Below, one piece after another: positions 43,080-53,009 of a stretch of 64,000 nucleotides of DNA. Origin of the DNA: Crocodylus rhombifer (taxonomy: Eukaryota; Chordata; Crocodylia; Crocodylidae); the NCBI GenBank assembly GCA_038503035.1, contig JAVSML010018837.1:1-64000 (forward strand), read 5' to 3'. The first letter of the stretch is position 1; each line of letters begins with the position of its first letter. The notes under the pieces are model-generated. The model was not told where the DNA came from, did not search any database, and saw nothing but the letters and a program-made list of their open reading frames with translations. The translations under genes and the position numbers were made by a program.

Positions 43080-45048
43080 TTTTGCTACTTGTTGCAGTCC
43101 TGTAGCTCTCTGGCCCTTTCCCAGAGCTGAGTTGCTTCTTCAAGTCCTTTCTCCTCTGCACTATGCATTATGCGGGTGTTGCCACAGACCTCAATAGGGT
43201 TAGAATTTCTTTCCTGGAGTGCAGATCTGCTGCCAGTGTCAGGAAAGCAAATGTAGAGCTTCTGCCAATACATTGTCACTGAAGAGGGAAAATAACAAGC
43301 AACATCCATGGCCATTAATAGGTGCTTTAGGCACCAAATAAAGCAATCCATTAATTTTGTTTGCCAACTTGCTGATTATGTTTAATGTTGATTTCATCAT
43401 ACTCTAATGTTGTAGAAGTGAGAGAAATTACAGGTGTTTGGGGGAACTGTGGATATCAGTTATTTTATTAGTACTCTTTTGGAAACTTATTGCAGTATTT
43501 CAGGTGATGCTGCTCTTTCTTTTCTATGAATAACCATACATAGTCAGCAAACTTTTTGAAGCTCTTCAAAGTCGTTCCTTGTCTTTTTCTATGCAGCCAT
43601 TTTTCTCTGATCTTCCAGCCCTGAGCTGCATTCTTGAGGTCTTGGTTTTTGAAAACCATGTATTGTTATGCACACATTTCTGTGTGGCATTCTCCACCAA
43701 ATGAAAACAAAGGAAAAACTCCTTGAAATATTAGCACAGGTGAGATTGATGCTCTTTCCTTTTAATGTGTCTGTTTGAAGAGATTCATACATAACCTTTA
43801 CTAGCAATATGGCTCCTTGGCAAGTTTCATGTGAAAGAACTAATAAATTAGGTTAGAATGCATGGTAGCATCCTACTACCTCCATAGGTAACTGTTACAA
43901 GTAGTCCAAATTAAATTCAGCCCTTCTCTGCAAAATTGGATCCTTATTTTGTCTCTCATTGCTCCTCTCAGCTGAATTATTGATAGGGAAGCACTTGCTT
44001 TTCTTTTCAGAATACTGTCTGGGTGCTTATAGCCACAGCAATGCAGTTCACCTCCTGCTGAACTCCTCCAGCTCTGGCAATAACAGCTATAATCGGTGTT
44101 TCAGTGCATTGTGTTATGTTTCCTTCCAAATTATGGAGAATCCGACACATCAGTCTTCACTTTTCCTGGCCTGTATTTGATTGTAAAGTTGAAATCAGAT
44201 GGCTCTGATACCGACTAGTGCCCTCTAGCATTGATCTTGGCAGTGATTATTCTCTACATTAGGGAATAGTTATGTCACTGTAAATGATGAAATAAAGCTT
44301 ATAATAAAGCTAGCCTCTGAACTGCTTTGTAGTGATCCACTTTAAGAACATTAAGCTTTCCTAGGTACAAATGGAAATTCTCTTACCATCTCATGAAGGG
44401 ATGCGTCTTCTCTTTTATTGTAGTGAAGAAAGCTAGAAAACAGGGAAGAAAGGAGTACTGAATAACTTCCCAAAATATAGCCAAAAGCAGTTAAATATTA
44501 AGTCACAAAGAGATGGGGTAGTAGAACAAGATGGCAGCAGCAAAGAGTCCTGAAGCAAAACTGGAGGTTTTATTCAACAACAGGCAAAACTTGTCCCTGG
44601 TGTAATTTAATTTAATGGAAATCTCAGAGAGATTAATATCAGTATCTTGAAACTTTTTGATGCATCTTTGAATCCTAGAATACCTCATATCTTCTGTATT
44701 TGGTTTTTTTTTGTGTGGTATTCAGTAGTGGCATCCTTGCTTAATATTTCTGATATAAACAGGCATTGTCTTCAGTGATATGCCCCTGAAATGCGTTATG
44801 TATTGCAGTAGCTTTTTCATAAGTTTTTGGTGGTTGCATAGTTAGAGTATGGTTGTCTAATGTATGAACCATTGTACTAGATTCATCCCTGTCATAAATC
44901 TGTCTGAAGGTAGAATAGATTTTTACCTTATAAATCTGTAAGACCACAGTTAGAGTCTCAGATACCTCATTACCAGAATGGTGTCAACAAATCTGAGCTC
45001 AGAGAAGAACCAAAAAGAGACTGAAATTCAAGGTCTGTGAAAAGAACA
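43080..45048. other. No gene seen
   Basis: AT-rich spacer. Short minus-strand frames (43085-43351, 43468-43659) have no recognised domains. Confidence 0.5.
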
Positions 45049-45052
45049 CATA

Positions 45053-45686
45053 GACCATTTGTACATGCCACAGGGGTTTACTTCAGTTTAATTCTCCCTA
45101 AATTGAAGCGGTGGGTTTTTAAAAACACTGCTTTAATTTAGGGTGAAGTAAACCCCTGTGGCATGTACACAATGTTTGGGTCCACTCCTTACGTGCCTGT
45201 CCAGCAGTGGGGAGGGGAGGGTGAGCTGTCAGCAGGTGGAGTCCCTGAGCTGCAGCAGGGGCTGGTGCTTCCCTCTGCGGCAGCAGCAGTGCCCCCCAGG
45301 CAGCACTTACCTGCAGGCACCCAGCCTGGGCAGTCCCAGGGGGCACGGCAGCTATGGAGGGAAGCCCTGGGCCCCTATGCAGCTCAGGCAGGCAGGCAGA
45401 CTCTGGGGAGAAAAAAAAAAAATCAGGCTTCCTGCTTTTTTTTTCCTTCAGTGGAGCCTTCCTGCATGGGCTGCCTGTACAGCCCAAGCTGCATGGGGCT
45501 CAGTGCTTCCCTCCGTGGCTGTAAGGTAGCAAATTAAAACACCTTGGACATGTTTTATTGTGCTGTTTCCCAAAGTCATGTAACGTGCATTATGTTGCCG
45601 ATATGTGTAAACAGCCACGCCATTAAAGTGGTGCAAAAGGGCATTAAGTTGCTTTAAAGGCCAATTTTGTGGCATGTACAAGTGGC
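45053..45686. mobile_element. Inverted-repeat DNA element (MITE-like)
   Basis: The ends are gaccatttgtacatgccaca and (reverse complement) gccacttgtacatgccaca, flanked by cata at 45049-45052 and 45687-45690. The left 120 bp is itself a near-perfect hairpin (45061-45085 against 45144-45168, 25 bp exact). The middle is GC-rich and non-coding. Confidence 0.62.
45061..45168. repeat. Hairpin with 25-bp perfect arms
   Basis: The two 25-bp arms are exact inverted copies. A further 13-bp pair (ccctaaattgaag with ctttaatttaggg) lies inside, at one mismatch. The spacer is short enough for a stable RNA or DNA hairpin. Confidence 0.9.
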
Positions 45687-46085
45687 CATAGGTATTGTTT
45701 GGCTACAGGGCACCTAAAAAGGGAATCTAGAAGCTGTGGTCTAACATAGCTTTACATTCATAGAGTAAACTTAAGGAGAGGTTTGTAGAGATGAAACCTT
45801 ATTTTACAGATGAGTTATCACTGAAAGTAATGGGATAAAAGTAAAAACATTAACAATAGCAGAATATCAGGAAATAGTTGTAATGATAGGGTTTGTTTCA
45901 GATACAGAATAATCTCCTGAATGAGTGAGTGTAGGCCCCTGTAACAGGGAACTCTAGCCCTGTCACCAGAAGACAGGTCCTCCCCTTTAAGGCCAGAACT
46001 TTCTGGGCGTGGAGTGCTGGTAAGGAGGGGATTAAATGCTGAGCCTGGTCAGCTGATCAGCTGATCAGAAGGGGCAGGCCAGGAC

Positions 46086-46093
46086 TATAAAAA
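46086..46093 (+). promoter_or_regulatory. Putative LTR TATA box
   Basis: The sequence ctataaaaaccctgggc has the TATA core and context typical of LTR promoters. It is preceded by a tandem cagctgatcagctgatcag motif at about 46050-46068. Confidence 0.5.
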
Positions 46094-46451
46094 CCCTGGG
46101 CAGAGCAGCAGTAAGACTGAGCAGCCAAAGGGGAAGGAATGCATCCCAGAGCTTCATGGAGAGGCTTGGTGAGTGGTCCAAAGGCTGGAGGGGGGGAAAC
46201 TACAGAAGCCCCCGGAGAGGCGGCAGCCGCCCCAGAGTAAGGACTGTAGCCAACCGTGGGGAGCTGAAGCATGAACCCTGTGTAAGTGTGAGCTGGCATG
46301 CTGCTTTCCTTAATCACATTTGTTTTGGTGGCAGTTATTGCCCACAGACAGGACTGTTTATTTTTCTTTTGGTTATTGAATAACACCCGTGGTTTGGTTG
46401 AAGCTATTAGGGGAAGGAGGAGGCCTCATTTGGGGGCCCACTACAGAGTGG

Positions 46452-46590
46452 GGACCTTGGCACCAGTGAGGGCTTGGCTTGTTGGGGGCACAGACCCCGG
46501 TGCCAGTGAGAGTGTGGCTTTTGGGGGTACATAGGCCCCGGCACCAGTGGGGGTGCAGGATTTTGGGGTGTACTGATCCCAGCATCAGAA
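46452..46590. repeat. Minisatellite, about 41-bp period, roughly 3.5 units
   Basis: The word ggcaccagtgagg recurs (ending at 46470, 46510 and 46551), with 'ttttgggggtaca' between. It lies within the solo LTR. Confidence 0.75.
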
Positions 46591-47091
46591 AGGGGTGATC
46601 TTAAAAGGCCAGGGTGGTCTGGTGCACCTGGGGGGCAATTTTACTTATATTTTTTTCTTTTGTGGACTGGGGTGGCATGAGTTCAGGGCCGGTCCCTGGA
46701 TTTGAACTTGCAGCCATCTAGCTGTGGGCTGGTGGACAGGCCTCTGGGCCAAGCTCCAGATTGGAGCAGGGATGAGGGCCACAAGCCTCAAGGCACCAAA
46801 AAAGGCGAGAGCCTCAGGGTCAAACCCTGTGTGGTGGGTTTAGACAGGGAGGGAGGCCTAGCTAGAGAAAGACCGGGGTCAAAGCTTGTGAAGGAAAAAA
46901 GGCCCTAACATACAAAATACAATAGGCAGTCTCCCACTCACGAGAACATCAGAATAATAATTTCCATCAAGACGTGGCAGGAAAGTAGAGAGCGGGACAT
47001 AAGAACTTTAAAGAGGACTCCAAGGGCGCCCCACGTAATGCGCAGATTAACAGGGAAGATGGTACTGGGGAGGGCGACCTGTTACAGCCTC

Positions 47092-47740
47092 TTACTTGGG
47101 ATTACACTAACTGGTAGAAAATATGTTATGAAAAACTGTGCACAAGTCAAGGGATGGAAGGGGTGACCTACAAATCTGTTCTGTCTCTAATTAATTGTTC
47201 TGATTATTGACACATTATATCTGACTTTTTTTTTTAAGGCTACTATGAAACACAGCTAGACAGCCATCAGGGAGATTAGAAACTCAAGATGAATGGGTCT
47301 CTCTTGCCCTTTGAGCCTCTTTTATTAGGTGCTGGTAAAAGTCAGTGTCATTTCTGTAACCTGTAATGTGTCTAATATCTACTCTTGCTCTCATAGGTAG
47401 GTATGCAGTTTGAGTCCTTGGTTTATGACCTTATTTACAGATTCTCTAGCTCAATATGAATTATCCTTTCACTACAGTTCGCAAGACTAAATTCACTTGA
47501 GTTGCAAAATCACTGTTTGCAGCTCTGCTACCAAAAAGCATTATTGTAAGTCAAGGTTGCAGTAAAACAGGTAAGGTGGGGATTAATGGGCTGGATGGCT
47601 TATTGCATTTGTTTTGGACAGATGGAAAAGGAAAAAAGTCTTCTCTGTATCAGACCCCAAATAATCAAGGTTTGATGTTTATATAATCTGTAGATTTTAC
47701 ACCGCTTAATTGTTTTCTACTTGGCTGAACTCATCCTTCA
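47092..47740. other. No gene seen
   Basis: AT-rich spacer. A T-run lies at 47226-47236. Confidence 0.55.
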
Positions 47741-47748
47741 TTCTAAGG

Positions 47749-47975
47749 CAGAGGTAGGCAACCCTCAGCATGGATGCCAGAGCATAGCATGTGAAGACAT
47801 TTTGCTTGGCATGCAAGCCTCAGGTGGATGGCAGGGAAGGGGCTGGGACTATGCTTCCACAAGAAGGATCAGGTTTCTCACAGCATCCCTGCTGTCCACC
47901 CTGGCACGCCAACATTTTACAAGTCGAGGTTGCAGGTGTTTTTGACACTCTGCCCAAAAAAGTTGCCATCCCCTG
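47749..47975. mobile_element. Short hAT MITE with perfect 8-bp TSD
   Basis: The left end is cagaggtaggcaaccc. The right end, reverse-complemented, is caggggatggcaactt. The flanks are both ttctaagg (47741-47748 and 47976-47983), TA-centred. The 227-bp interior has no coding capacity. Confidence 0.92.
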
Positions 47976-48324
47976 TTCTAAGGCAAGTTTGGGAGAGTAA
48001 TGGGACACCTATTTAATCACTGTCATCATCAGTATACATCTTTTCAGCTTCCTATGCATCTCTGAGCACTGTCCTCTCTCCTTTCTTCCTTTCTATCCTC
48101 CACTTCCCTGTCTTTTGTGTTCAAATCATTCTCTCTATTTGATAGCCTATTTTGTGCAGGTCCTTTCCTAGAATCTGACAATGTGAGCTATTGTTTATGA
48201 AAGCCTATGCATCTCTGATTCAGTTAGTCTGTAACTTGCAACTCTACCTTACCTTCTGACATCAGTATGCTAGGTAGAGATGAAGATAGAGGCAAATGAT
48301 TCCCATTTCTGCAACAAACTAGAG

Positions 48325-49247
48325 CAGTGGTTGTCAACTGGGGATATACATACCCCTAGGGGTACTTCAAAAAAGTTGTAGGGAGTATGCAGAACTGATG
48401 TGGCCGATAATGTGGCCAATAAATGCCGCGTACGCGCATGCAGCCACAGTGTAATATGCAGGCAGCCAGGAGTGCAGCCTGGCAGCATAGAGAGAAGCTG
48501 GGTCTGGCTGGTAAGTCTGTTGTGAGGGAAGGGACATGCAGGGGGGGCATATCAAGGCCCCAGTGGTGAAGGAAGGAGTGGGGCTAGGACAGGGGCACGG
48601 GCTGCCCAGCTCAGGTGGGGCAGAGGACTGAGCTGCACAGGGGTGGGGGTGGCTTCTGCCACTATGCACACCCCTGGGAGGCATAGCAGGGGTGTACCCC
48701 TGCATCTGTGCATGGGACGAGAGCGGACTGCTGCTGCAGGTTGGGGCAGTGTTGGGCTGTTCCCAGCAGGGGTGTTAGGGTGAGCTGTGTTGGGGGGGCT
48801 AGGGGGCTATTCTGGCGTGGCTGCAGCCCCTCCTGTAGCCTGTCTCCCAGTGCCACTGCTGCCTGCCCTGAGCACAACCTGGCCCAGGCCCAGACCCAGC
48901 AGGGAACAACCCGGTGCAGCTCCGGCCCCAGCCCACAGTGGCAGCCTGCCCCACCCTACTCACACATCTGGGGGCAAATGCCCCCTATGCCTTCCCAGGG
49001 TGCGTGCAGCAGCAGAAGCTGCTCCCTGCCCATGTCCCGAAGATGAGCCGCTCGCAGCTCCATCCCATGGTTTGCCCTGGCTGTGCAGTGCCTGCCCCTG
49101 CTCCAGCCTCAAACCCCCTCTCACTGCAGGGGGTCTTAATCTGCCCCCCCCAACCCCTTAAAAACAAGAAAAAAATATAAAGTGGTACATGAGCTGAAAC
49201 TTTGAAACAGGAGGGGTACACATGTTTAAAAAGGTTGAAAACCCCTG
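48325..49247. mobile_element. Non-autonomous hAT transposon with perfect 8-bp TSD
   Basis: The left end is cagtggttgtcaactgggg. The right end, reverse-complemented, is caggggttttcaaccttttt. The flanks are both aactagag (48317-48324 and 49248-49255), TA-centred. The 923-bp GC-rich interior gives several chance frames but no transposase. Confidence 0.9.
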
Positions 49248-49295
49248 AACTAGAGAATAAGTCACAGGTCCCGCACTTCTTTCTCTTCCGCTGAG

Positions 49296-49311
49296 CCCCC
49301 CCCCCCCCCCC
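49296..49311. repeat. Poly-C tract (C16)
   Basis: A homopolymer run on the + strand. Confidence 0.85.
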
Positions 49312-51027
49312 AGTAATGTGGGTTTTTTTCTTTATGAGGCTTTTGTCCTCCAGGGAAAGTTATTACTAAATGCCACCCAGTCTGTTGTTGAGAAGTAAAT
49401 AGGAATACATGGAAAGGAGGAATACAATAACTATTCAAAGAAACAAAGAAGCAAGCTTTAAGTTAGATGTGGGCTGTAGAAATATTGCATTTTCCTGGCC
49501 TGGACAATTCTGCTCTGAAGTATTGCATTTTTGTCTCAGCTACTGCTATTCAGAAACAGCAAAGTAAGATGGATGTAGTCCTGATGAATGCAGTTTTTGC
49601 TGATGAATGAGATGCAGAGAATACATTAAGAATACATGTTGGTGAAAAACTGAGAGAAACAGTTTTTTTCCCAGGATGCCACTTACACTACATATACTCT
49701 AATCCCAGAAGGGACAAGGCTGAGAACCCAAAATCCAATCCCAGTTTTAGCTGATCAAACATGAAGCCATTCTAAATTGTTTATACATCCATTCCACCCA
49801 GAAAAAACATGAATTTACATGCAGAGGTTTTAATTTTGATTATCTGTTAATTTAGATGAACAAATACATACTTTGTATGTCCTCTAATATTTATTAGAAT
49901 GCCTTTTTTGTTTAAAAAGTATGAAGGAGTTCACATCTCTTTTGTACCTTTTAAACAAGGTTGAAAATAAGCCTACATTCTAGACCAATAACCTGCTCCA
50001 GGAAAGTGAAATCTAATTACTGGCATCCATCAGAGAAGATACCGATAAACACTCTTATTTAAAAAATCTTGGGTGTAGTCATGAGTCTACCAAAGACTGG
50101 AAATTAGATCTGGTTTCCTTCTGTCACAATATGACAGAAGCAGGCAGCCTGCTTTCCTCCTGCTACTTTGCTAAATTCCTTATTTGCTAGCATACCATCA
50201 GTTGGGCCTAACACTAGCTTCCAGAAAATCCACAGAAAACTAAACATTACGTATTTGCAAAAAAATGGATTGGGCAAATTTGAAGACCAGATTGTTCTTG
50301 GGTAAGTTCCCTTTGGGAAATGTTGCTAGTTTGGTTTTAACAGTTCACAATTTTTTTTCGTGAGCTTGTTGTCAAGGTTCACCAGTATTTTTTTTACAGG
50401 GTTCTAGTGCAAAAGTAACTAACAGAAGATTGATAATTGGGATGGTTTTTCTGTTTGTGGCTATACATCTCATGTTTTGAATGAGAAGTCCTGTGTTGAC
50501 TATTTTGTTGTCTCATTGTATCCCACCAAATGTATGTCTAGAATGAAAGCCCAAATAGCAAGGAATTAGTCTTTTCTGGGGGTTGAGCTATGATGTCAGT
50601 GTTAATTGGAAAGCCTGCTGTGTTACAGCATTTTTCTAAATTACTACAAGCTCATTCTCAAAATATTGCCATATCGAAAAAATATTCCTTAAAAATGACA
50701 AGGTTCTTTGAGCGAATCTGATCCTTAGACCAACACGGCTACAACTTATACTTCTTTAAAAATGTTAATAGACTAGACTTTCATGCTCAGATAATTTTAA
50801 AAATGTGCTTTTGGCAATTATGGAAAATTGATTAGAGAGAAAGTTTTGGAACTTAAAAAATTAAGTGGTCATAGAAGAGAAAAAACAGAAAAAACACATT
50901 CCTGAGGGGGCTTACCACTAGTTGACATGATGAAGGTGTCAGCTTTCCAACTGTAACTATACCTTGACACTTTGTGCTCATTGTGTGTGGCGGGAGGGTG
51001 GGGGTGGGGATGTTGTATGTGTATATA
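49312..51027. other. No gene seen; one short shared repeat word
   Basis: AT-rich. At 50725-50750, 'agaccaacacggctacaac' resembles a common reptile short repeat also hinted at 60320. No genes are seen. Confidence 0.5.
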
Positions 51028-51058
51028 GATGGATGGATGGATGGATGGATGGATGGAT
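51028..51058. repeat. (GATG)n microsatellite
   Basis: Seven or so consecutive ggat units. Confidence 0.92.
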
Positions 51059-51536
51059 ACCAGTAACAGTGATACCCCAGACTACTATATATAAATGTTG
51101 AAACTTCCTGGTGAGAACATGTTAAACAGAAGAGAAGAGCATATGATCTGTGGTACTGTCATGACCCTGAGGTATTGACACAGTCTCATTCATAGTTTTC
51201 CTTTGGATTTCTTTTTTTATATATATAGTTCAAGTATAAGCTATTTTCTTGTTAAAGTCTTTATCTTAAATATATTTACTGGCATCCCTTTTAGGTTGTT
51301 TCTATTTAGATAAACCCAAATAAGCATATCAACTATAAAGTCAAAATATTTGTACTGTCCCAGTTATATAAAAACATCTTTTTAAATGCATTTGATTTCA
51401 GAGCCTATATTAAATAAAACTTTTGAGCAATGGAATTGTGCTTTAAAGACAGTTTAAATAATCAGGAACACAATTTTGTTTAGTCAGTTTGACCACTGTG
51501 ATATAACTTTGAACAGTTTGAACACTGTGATATCCC

Positions 51537-51822
51537 CCAAGCACTCCCAGGAGTGACTAGAAATAACGGTTACAAGCTGGCAGAGGGTAGATTTAGGCTA
51601 GACATCAGGAGGTGCTACTGCACTGTCAGGGTGGCTAGGATCTGGAACCAACTTCCAAGCGAAGGGGTGCTGGCTCCTACCCTGGGGGTCTTGAAGAGGA
51701 GGCTGGATGAGCACCTGGCCAGGGTCTTTGACCCCAGTATTCTTTCCTGCCATGGCAGGGGGTGGGACTTGATGATCTGCTCAGGTCCCTTCCAACCCTA
51801 CCAACTATGAAACTGTGAAACT
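51537..51822 (+). mobile_element. CR1 3' end, plus strand
   Basis: The sequence translates to VTRNNGYKLAEGRFRLDIRR then VARIWNQLPSEGVLAPTLGV, the ORF2 C-terminus. It is followed by the 3' tail 'caggtcccttccaaccctac' and 'tatgaaactgtgaaac'. It is closely related to the end of the 58858-60038 copy. 5'-truncated. Confidence 0.92.
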
Positions 51823-52143
51823 TCCTTATGGCTGATTATCTCCATCAGTGTGACATTATCAGTTCTTCACTTAAGCTGAAGAGCACTCGTATCAACAAAA
51901 TACAGTGAATTGTGTATGAGACAGCTCTGAAAATTGTAGACATGTAAAATGGCAGAAAAAGGATTTAAAAAATAGCAGTTTTAAAATAAATTGATTTTGA
52001 TTGTTAGTGATCTCTTTCTAGTTCTTTAGCAACTTATTGTATATAGTTTGACAGGAAAGTAAGGTGAATGATTAGTACTTCTTGACTTCCTTAATTGTTT
52101 GCTGGGTTTTTGATTGTAGCCATGTTGGTCTAAGGACACCATC

Positions 52144-52229
52144 AGGCAGGGTTCTTTGAGTAGATGTGATATCATTTATCTTGGTCTAATAAAAGACATC
52201 ACATTTACTCAAAGAAACTTTCCTGCCTA
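52144..52229. repeat. Hairpin repeat around 'ttggtctaataaaag'
   Basis: The arms tctttgagtagatgtgat (52153-52170) and atcacatttactcaaaga (52198-52215) pair with one mismatch, and the pairing extends outward (aggcaggg with cctgcct). It is probably part of a short interspersed reptile repeat that continues left to about 52107 ('gtagccatgttggtctaagg'). Confidence 0.6.
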
Positions 52230-52411
52230 ATTGTTTGCAGCATTTCATATTTTACATGTTTTTCTATTTAAGTTTCATTTACACACAAAAATTCTACCAT
52301 TTTTCTTATATCAGCCAGCTAAAGCAGTACAAGTTCCTCAGTGGTGATGCTTTTATAGAAATCATCCAAATACAGGGCAGAAAGTGACCCTAGGGTCACT
52401 ATCAAATTCAG

Positions 52412-52995
52412 TGGGGCCAACATTTTTGGCAGGCATGCCACAAATTAGCCCTACATCCTCTCCAAGTTTCACTCTGATCTGCTTCCCCTGCCCAATTAGT
52501 TGATTCACCTGATGCATTTGCATGACACATGATGCAGCAGTGGGGGAACCTGGGCATGTAGTGCAGCAGGCAGGGCTGGGAAGCTGCAGCAGGAGGTGGC
52601 ACTTGGGTACACAGTGCAGTGGTAGGGGTGGGGAGTGGCTTCAGGGGGTATGCAGTGCAGCCAGGTGCATAGACTACTGCATGAAGTATGGCTGAGCAGC
52701 GCAGTTTAGTGGAGGGGCTGGAGGCGGGGGAGGACACAGGCACATAGTGCAGTAGAGGTGGGGGCTCCCAGGCACACAGTGCAGCAGTGGAGGAATCCTA
52801 AACCTAGTGTAGCAGGGTTGTGCAGGCTGCAGCAGCAGGGGTACTCATGGTCCGGGGCAGGGGTAGGGGGAGAAATATGTGCAGCCCTTGGAGCCCTTGC
52901 TGGAGTGGCATCTACCAGTGTGGCCCCTGCATGTAGGGGCCTGAAAAGCATGTGGCCCCAGCCACTTAGAAGTTGGACAGCCTTTGTCTAAGCTG
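52412..52995. mobile_element. Possible hAT-like element
   Basis: The left phrase cagtggggccaacattttt and the right phrase (reverse complement) gctgtccaacttctaagtgg resemble hAT ends. The interior repeats 'cagtgcagcagtggag'-like words. The flanks do not match. Confidence 0.33.
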
Positions 52996-53009
52996 TTCTT
53001 AATCTTCAG

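Larger units (their letters stand above)
45940..47086. mobile_element. Solo LTR, TGTAACAGG family
   Basis: The 1,147-bp element begins tgtaacaggga and ends gacctgttaca (inverted ends). The 5-bp flanks are gcccc (45935-45939) and gcctc (47087-47091), one mismatch. A strong TATA box (tataaaaa) lies at 46086 and a 41-bp tandem array sits in the middle. No viral genes are adjacent. The TATA lies only about 150 bp from the left end, which is unusual, so the orientation is not certain. Confidence 0.82.

Noticed and set aside
12247..47086. Intact endogenous retroviral genes next to the LTRs
   Set aside because: I found no gag, pol or env frames, primer-binding sites or paired LTRs around any LTR. 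They appear to be solo or truncated LTRs.
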